Assembly (NCBI GenBank): GCA_050290265.1
Contig: JBNKHI010000001.1
Location: 62,001 to 126,000 of the forward strand
From: JBNKFV01 sp050290265
GTDB taxonomy: Bacteria; Pseudomonadota; Gammaproteobacteria; Pseudomonadales; Cellvibrionaceae
DNA length: 64,000 nucleotides
Direction of reading: 5' to 3'
Shown: piece after piece, positions 59,930 to 64,000 of the stretch
Layout of the letters: every line of letters starts with the position of its first letter
Position numbering within the stretch: the first letter of the stretch is position 1
The notes under the pieces: model-generated
The model's database searches: none
Told to the model about the DNA's origin: nothing
What the model saw: the letters and a program-made list of their open reading frames with translations, nothing else
Program-made: the position numbers and the translations under genes

Positions 59930-61306
59930 GTGATTTCAGATCCGCTTGCCAATAATACAGTAGATACCCAACCTATCCTGCACTTTAGTTCTTACGACGA
60001 CTGCGTCGGTAAGTTACGTGCTCTGGTAGACAACAACTCAATGTCCGGCTTGCAAATTTTGGTGGTGGTGATTTGTTTCGCCTTGAATATGCTCGACGGT
60101 ATGGATGTTGTGATGATGTCTTATGCTGCCCCGGTGCTGGCAGAAGACTGGTCAATTCCTGCCGCCGCCTTGGGTGCCGTGTTCAGTGCAGCGTTGATCG
60201 GCATGACCTTTGGTTGCCTGGCCATCGCTCCGTATGCGGATGTTATTGGACGTCGTAAAATGATCCTGATCTCCGTGTTTGTCATTGCCACCGGCATGTT
60301 CTGGTCCGGGCTATGCCAGACTATCTGGCAACTGGCGGCCGCGCGCGTCTATACCGGTTTGGGCGTTGGAGCCATTCTTGCCAGCATGGCCGCTATGACG
60401 GCGGAATTTTCCTCTGAAAAAAGTCGCAATTTCTGCGTTGCCACCCTGCAAGCGGGTTATCCGATTGGTGCCGTCTTTACGGGTTTTGCGTCTGCCGCGA
60501 TTATGCCGGAGCAAGGTTGGCGTCCCATGTTTCACTGGGCCGCCTTGGTGACAGGATTGATGTTTCCGGTCGTGTACTTTTTGATGCCCGAATCCCTTGA
60601 GTTTCTCGCTAAGAAGCAACCCAAAAATGCCTTGCGTAATATCAATAGCACACTACGTAAAATGGGTTCACCCGAGCTGGCAGAGCTGCCGCAACAACCA
60701 GACAACGCCCATCATAAAACCAGCGTTAAAGCACTGTTTGAAGGTCCGCGCCGATTTTCTACCATCATGCTCTGGGCCGGCGTGATGTTAGGTTTCTTTA
60801 CCCTGTATTTTGTGATCAGCTGGATTCCCAAAATTGCCGTAGATGCGGGCTTGCCGTTGGATAAGGGTATCTACGCTGGTACCGCCTATAACCTGGGGTC
60901 GTGTATTGGCAGTATTTTTCTCGGTTGGATTTCTGCACGTTTCGGCCTGCAGCGCATGATCTTTATTTTCTTTTCCATCGCCGCAGTTATGTTGATGATT
61001 TTCGGTTCGGTGAGTATGGGTGTGTTCGCCATTCTCTTTTGCGCCTTCATTATCGGCATCACTTTAAATGGTGGTTTTAATGGCTTCTGGCCAACGGCAG
61101 CGCGATTGTATCCCACTGAAATACGTGCCACCGGTGTTGGCTGGGCGGTCGGTGCGGGTCGTGCCGGTGCAGTGGCTGGACCATTGGTAGGCGGATACTT
61201 GCTGCAATCCGGCGTTGGGCTTGCTGTTACCTTTGCAGTATTTGCAATTCCTTTGTTTTTAGCTGGTGTTGCAGCGCTGTTTATTCGCTCCAGTGACTTT
61301 GCCTAA
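59930..61306 (+). CDS. MFS transporter, aromatic acid:H+ symporter (AAHS) type
   Basis: The 458-residue product has 12 membrane segments and the AAHS-type TM1 motif LNMLDGMDVVMMSYAAPVLAEDW (PcaK, BenK and VanK have DGxD here). The MFS loop 2-3 motif is APYADVIGRRKM, and the TM11 block is LYPTEIRATGVGWAVGAGRAGAVAGPLVGG. Such permeases import benzoate-, hydroxybenzoate- or nicotinate-like acids with protons. The start GTG at 59930 has AGGG eight bases upstream. It follows lysR and precedes the SDR-monooxygenase genes, in keeping with uptake of an aromatic substrate. Confidence 0.9.
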   Translation: MISDPLANNTVDTQPILHFSSYDDCVGKLRALVDNNSMSGLQILVVVICFALNMLDGMDVVMMSYAAPVLAEDWSIPAAALGAVFSAALIGMTFGCLAIAPYADVIGRRKMILISVFVIATGMFWSGLCQTIWQLAAARVYTGLGVGAILASMAAMTAEFSSEKSRNFCVATLQAGYPIGAVFTGFASAAIMPEQGWRPMFHWAALVTGLMFPVVYFLMPESLEFLAKKQPKNALRNINSTLRKMGSPELAELPQQPDNAHHKTSVKALFEGPRRFSTIMLWAGVMLGFFTLYFVISWIPKIAVDAGLPLDKGIYAGTAYNLGSCIGSIFLGWISARFGLQRMIFIFFSIAAVMLMIFGSVSMGVFAILFCAFIIGITLNGGFNGFWPTAARLYPTEIRATGVGWAVGAGRAGAVAGPLVGGYLLQSGVGLAVTFAVFAIPLFLAGVAALFIRSSDFA

Positions 61307-61323
61307 ACTAGCAAACTTTAGTT

Positions 61324-61373
61324 ACATTGAGCTACCAAAATGGTGGCTCAATGTAGAGGGCACTACCCTCTTT
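61324..61373 (+). terminator. Double hairpin terminator after the MFS gene
   Basis: ACATTGAGCTACCA (61324-61337) pairs with TGGTGGCTCAATGT (61341-61354), with one G-U pair. A second small hairpin, AGAGGG / CCCTCT, with a CACTA loop (61355-61371) and a short T run follows at once. Confidence 0.75.
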
Positions 61374-61662
61374 CCCAAAACCAATCGTCATAGGCAATTG
61401 TTAGGGCTGGGCTCATGACTCGAGCCAGTCTTTAGGTAGTAGATGGTGATGCAGGCCAGGGAGGCGTTGCATCGATAATCGTGTATCAGTAGCTTTAAGA
61501 GTGCCGATTCTGTTCTTTATTTTTTCACTGTACTTTCAAACTCTCGATCGTTTTTTCACGCTGCCAGGCAAAGACGTTAAGCGTGTGAAGTTAACTTATG
61601 GGGGTTAAAATAACATTATGTTTTCTGTAACCAGCGTTTTACTAACTTGGCAATAATTTTTA

Positions 61663-61678
61663 TTGACAGATCGGTCTA
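61663..61678. promoter_or_regulatory. TetR-type operator overlapping a TTGACA -35 element
   Basis: TTGACAGATCGGTCTA matches the common TetR-family palindrome TAGACCGATCGGTCTA at 14 of 16 positions, and its left end is a consensus -35 hexamer TTGACA. A poor -10 candidate, TAGTCT, follows at 17 bases. A bound repressor would block the -35. Confidence 0.6.
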
Positions 61679-61735
61679 ATAAAAATAGTCTTTAGCAAAG
61701 ACGGAAATGACTCCCGTTTTTTTTAAAACTATTTA

Positions 61736-61751
61736 TAGACCAATCGGTCTT
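61736..61751. promoter_or_regulatory. Second TetR-type operator before the SDR gene
   Basis: TAGACCAATCGGTCTT has perfect AGACC / GGTCT arms around four bases. It is 73 bases from the first site, centre to centre, close to seven turns of B-DNA, and 18 bases before the SDR start codon. Confidence 0.65.
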
Positions 61752-61769
61752 TTATTTGCGAGGAAAGAA

Positions 61770-62510
61770 ATGAATAAATCACTGAAAGGAAAGGTAGCAC
61801 TGGTCACTGGAAGTTCGCGAGGCATTGGCGCCGCGATCGCAAGCCGTTTAGCTGATGACGGTGCAGATGTCATTATTCATTATGTTAACAGCGAGGTTGA
61901 GGCTTATGAGTTGGTCAACAATATTAAATCCAAAGGTGTGAATGCCTGGGCTGTACAGGCTGACCTGGCACGTAAAGATGGCGTTAAAAAGCTGTTTAGT
62001 CAGCTTCCTGTTAGTCAAATAGATATTTTTGTGAATAATGCCGCTGCAGCAATTTATAAAAATATAGAAGATACAACGGAAGAAGATTTTGATCAGTTAG
62101 TAACACTGAATAATTATTCAGCATTTTTCGCTCTCAAGGCTGCTATTGCGATAATGAAAGACGGTGGACGTATTATCAATACTTCATCTTGTGTGACACG
62201 TATTCATTTTCCAACAATAGCACTCTATGCTGCAACCAAGGGATTTATTGATACCCTTACATTGCAGTTGGCGCCGGAACTGGCTGCTCGCAATATTACC
62301 GTTAATGCAGTATCACCGGGTGCGACAGACACAAAAATGAGTGCATGGATTCATGAGCCCGGTGGTTTGGAAACGCTAGAGGCTTTGCAAGCATTACCTG
62401 GTGTGGGTCAGCCAGAATATGTAGCAGGCGCAGTTGCATTTCTCGCAAGTGCAGATGGCTGCTGGACGACGGGTCAAGTTATTGATGTAAGTGGAGGACT
62501 AAAGTTGTAA
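61770..62510 (+). CDS. Short-chain dehydrogenase/reductase (classical SDR)
   Basis: The 246-residue product shows the NAD(P) loop TGSSRGIG (residues 13-20), VNNAAA (89-94) and the catalytic triad Ser140, Tyr153 and Lys157 (NTSSCV, YAATKGF). The tail is FLASADGCWTTGQVIDVSGGLKL. It resembles 3-oxoacyl-ACP reductase-like and glucose dehydrogenase-like SDRs; the substrate is not evident. The ATG at 61770 has AGGA nine bases upstream; the frame is open to an ATG at 61707, which would cover the second operator and is unlikely. The FAD monooxygenase gene follows at 32 bases, so they form an operon. The local base composition is richer in A and T than in the core genes. Confidence 0.92.
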   Translation: MNKSLKGKVALVTGSSRGIGAAIASRLADDGADVIIHYVNSEVEAYELVNNIKSKGVNAWAVQADLARKDGVKKLFSQLPVSQIDIFVNNAAAAIYKNIEDTTEEDFDQLVTLNNYSAFFALKAAIAIMKDGGRIINTSSCVTRIHFPTIALYAATKGFIDTLTLQLAPELAARNITVNAVSPGATDTKMSAWIHEPGGLETLEALQALPGVGQPEYVAGAVAFLASADGCWTTGQVIDVSGGLKL

Positions 62511-62542
62511 CCCTTTAGTCATTATTAAAAGGAGAGGTATTT

Positions 62543-63691
62543 ATGGATAACTGGAAGCAAGTCGAATTCGCAATAGTGGGTGCTGGTTTGGGTGGCTGTA
62601 GTATAGCTGCGCTCTTACAGTCTTATGGCTATAACGTAAAAGTCTATGAACAAGCTGAAAACTTTCTGAAGCTTGGCGCAGGAATACATTTAAGTCCTAA
62701 TGTTGTAAAACTGTTAGAAGTCCTTGGTATTGATCAGCATTTGATTGATAAAGCTGCGAAACCCAATGCTTTTATAAGCCGAGACCTGCTTGATGACGGC
62801 TTACTTTTTTCTTTGCCATTGGGTGATAATGCACATTGGCGTTATGGCTCTCCCTATTTAACGGTTAATCGGGGTGACTTTCATGCAGCATTAATGTCGA
62901 AAGTCAAAAAAGATACTATTCACTTCGGTAAAAAGTTGACTCGGCTTGATAATCTGGGTTCTCAAAAATTGTTGATGTTTGAGGATGGCACTGAAGCGAC
63001 CGCGAATATCGTAATTGGTGCTGATGGCCTCAACTCTAGAGTCAGGGCAAGTTTGCGGGGCGAAGAAGCCCCAAGCTTTGCTAATCAGGTTGTTTTTCGT
63101 GGCCGGTCGCCGATATCAAAAATAAATTATCCTGGTCGTTTCGAACTCACTAAATGGTGGGAAGGAAGCCGTTTTCTGATATCGTATTTTATGGAAAAAG
63201 ACCCGGAGGCAATTTATTTTGTCGCGGGTATTCCTTGGGATGAATGGCTTTACGACGGTGCTTCTATACCAGCCAGTCGCGAAATGTTAATGGAATACTT
63301 TAGCGACGCTTGCTCTCCGATAAAAGAGTTGGTGGCCGAAACCGATCAGGTTAGTCTGTGGCCGCTTTATGAGCGTGAGCCTATTAACGAATGGGGTTCA
63401 GAAAACATTTTATTGCTTGGCGATGCTTGTCACCCTATGCGTCCTCACATGGCACAGGGTGCAGCAATGGCAATTGAAGATGCCTTTCTTTTTGTGCGCT
63501 TGTTAAATAGTGGTACGTATCAGAATCTGCAAGAAATATTGCACGACTATAGTGAACTGCGCTTGCCGAGAACACGTTTGGTGCAGTCAATTTCCAGTGT
63601 GAATAGTTGGTTAAAAAAACCAACCGATCCGGATTGGTTATACGGATATGATGTTTTAAATAGTGATATTTCTCTTTTAAAAACAGCTTAG
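62543..63691 (+). CDS. FAD-dependent aromatic monooxygenase, similar to 6-hydroxynicotinate 3-monooxygenase (NicC)
   Basis: This group A flavoprotein hydroxylates aromatic rings with NAD(P)H and oxygen. The 382-residue product equals P. putida NicC in length and shares its layout. The dinucleotide loop is VGAGLGG (residues 12-18), then LGAGIHLSPNVVKLL, IGADGLNSRVR (the DG motif) and LLLGDACHPMRPHMAQGAAMAIEDA (the GD motif). The C-terminal signature NSWLKKPTDPDWLYGYD is also shared. Decarboxylative hydroxylation of a 6-hydroxynicotinate- or salicylate-like acid is plausible, but the substrate is inferred. AGGAG lies before the ATG. It forms an operon with the SDR gene and lies near an AAHS permease gene. 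No nicA, nicB, nicX or other nic gene is visible in the window. Confidence 0.82.
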   Translation: MDNWKQVEFAIVGAGLGGCSIAALLQSYGYNVKVYEQAENFLKLGAGIHLSPNVVKLLEVLGIDQHLIDKAAKPNAFISRDLLDDGLLFSLPLGDNAHWRYGSPYLTVNRGDFHAALMSKVKKDTIHFGKKLTRLDNLGSQKLLMFEDGTEATANIVIGADGLNSRVRASLRGEEAPSFANQVVFRGRSPISKINYPGRFELTKWWEGSRFLISYFMEKDPEAIYFVAGIPWDEWLYDGASIPASREMLMEYFSDACSPIKELVAETDQVSLWPLYEREPINEWGSENILLLGDACHPMRPHMAQGAAMAIEDAFLFVRLLNSGTYQNLQEILHDYSELRLPRTRLVQSISSVNSWLKKPTDPDWLYGYDVLNSDISLLKTA

Positions 63692-63716
63692 CCTTATCTG
63701 TAGAGTAGCTCAGATA

Positions 63717-63742
63717 GAGGTCAGCCTTTTGGCTGGCCTCTT
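63717..63742 (+). terminator. Terminator between the monooxygenase gene and the cupin gene
   Basis: GAGGTCAGCC (63717-63726) pairs with GGCTGGCCTC (63731-63740), with one G-U pair and a TTTT loop. It sits in the 60-base gap between convergent genes and can serve both. Confidence 0.7.
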
Positions 63743-63751
63743 GGTGCTCAA

Positions 63752-64000
63752 TCAATCTATAGTTTCATATTCCAGATTGGGATCAAAAAACTCGTTTTGT
63801 TTCAAATGCTCAACGATATCAAATTCCCATTTATTGTCTGGAAAGAAAGCGATGAGTTCAGCATCTTTCTTGTCCAAGTTCATAAAGGCATGTGGAACCA
63901 TCGATGGGATATTAATAACGTACGGTGCTTGTACTTCAAAAATTTCATCACCGAGTTGATAGCGCATCTTTCCTTCAAGTAAAACATGACTCTCTTCTAC
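63752..64000 (-). CDS. Cupin-domain protein (partial, 5' end beyond the window)
   Basis: The frame on the minus strand is open from base 64000 to the stop at 63752, 82 codons. It reads VEESHVLLEGKMRYQLGDE, then APYVINIPSMVPHAFMNLD, which is a small cupin beta-barrel half with the second motif PxxxPHxF. The rest of the protein (KKDAELIAFFPDNKWEFDIVEHLKQNEFFDPN) has no known motif. An ATG at 63967 is internal to the domain and is not the start. Small cupins of this type occur beside aromatic catabolism genes as dioxygenases, isomerases or sensors, but no role can be assigned. It is convergent with the monooxygenase gene. Confidence 0.8.
   Translation of the reverse strand, partial: VEESHVLLEGKMRYQLGDEIFEVQAPYVINIPSMVPHAFMNLDKKDAELIAFFPDNKWEFDIVEHLKQNEFFDPNLEYETID

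Larger units (their letters stand above)
61307..61769. other. Gap between the MFS gene and the SDR gene
   Basis: This 463-base gap starts with the MFS terminator hairpins (61324-61373) and ends with the control region of the SDR-monooxygenase operon, which contains two TetR-type operators (61663-61678 and 61736-61751). A GTCTTT-AGC-AAAGAC repeat lies between the operators (61689-61703). The middle holds nothing recognisable. Confidence 0.6.

Overview
This window is chromosomal DNA from a gammaproteobacterium, most likely a marine member of the Cellvibrionales (Spongiibacteraceae-like). That placement is inferred from gene order and protein similarity; there is no rRNA gene here to confirm it. 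The order mnmG-rsmG-parA-parB-atpIBEFHAGDC-glmU-glmS is the classical origin-proximal order of Pseudomonas-like gammaproteobacteria. phoB-phoR beside ubiA, oxyR-recG, and gmk-rpoZ-spoT-ridA are also typical of that group. No tRNA, rRNA, CRISPR array or insertion sequence was seen. A run of 10 N (18063-18072) marks an assembly gap inside uvrD.

Layout. 1-4111: 3' part of mnmG, then rsmG, parA and parB (tRNA and rRNA modification, chromosome partition). 4112-11642: the complete nine-gene F1Fo ATP synthase operon, with a near-consensus promoter and a strong terminator. 11697-14914: glmU-glmS (UDP-GlcNAc synthesis). 14978-23000: HexR with its own operator, a CPBP membrane protease, uvrD behind a possible LexA box, and a TRAP transporter whose binding protein and membrane subunits lie on opposite strands around a thioesterase. 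23140-28861: the Pho regulon operon pstS-pstC-pstA-pstB-phoU behind a four-half-site Pho box, with a hairpin between pstS and pstC. 28969-36909: mixed housekeeping genes (small cysteine-rich lipoprotein, M48 lipoprotein protease with TPRs, YaaA, a TfoX-like protein, a response regulator with a PilZ-like tail, a DUF938 methyltransferase, a DASS transporter and a GNAT-fold protein). 37026-40162: phoR, phoB and ubiA. 40351-51584: HU, a dicarboxylate symporter, an HDOD protein, recG, oxyR, an SDR protein, ridA, spoT, rpoZ and gmk.

51977-64000 is an accessory catabolic region. It holds a secreted GH2 glycoside hydrolase, a FadR-type GntR regulator, a TonB-dependent receptor, a LysR regulator, an aromatic-acid-type MFS permease, an SDR-FAD monooxygenase operon (the monooxygenase resembles 6-hydroxynicotinate 3-monooxygenase, NicC) and a partial cupin gene. 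Three TGGT-N3-ACCA-type sites (upstream of the GH2 gene, of the GntR gene and of the receptor gene) suggest one GntR-controlled regulon. A pair of TetR-type operators 73 bp apart sits upstream of the SDR-monooxygenase operon, yet no tetR gene is in the window.

The genes work together in recognisable modules: phosphate sensing and uptake (PstSCAB-PhoU with PhoBR), proton-driven ATP synthesis, amino-sugar supply, oxidative-stress response (OxyR, YaaA), stringent response (SpoT, RpoZ, Gmk), and uptake with first-step oxidation of an unidentified glycoside or aromatic substrate at the right end. The most notable single-residue observation is an OxyR that keeps Cys199 but has Phe at the Cys208 position.
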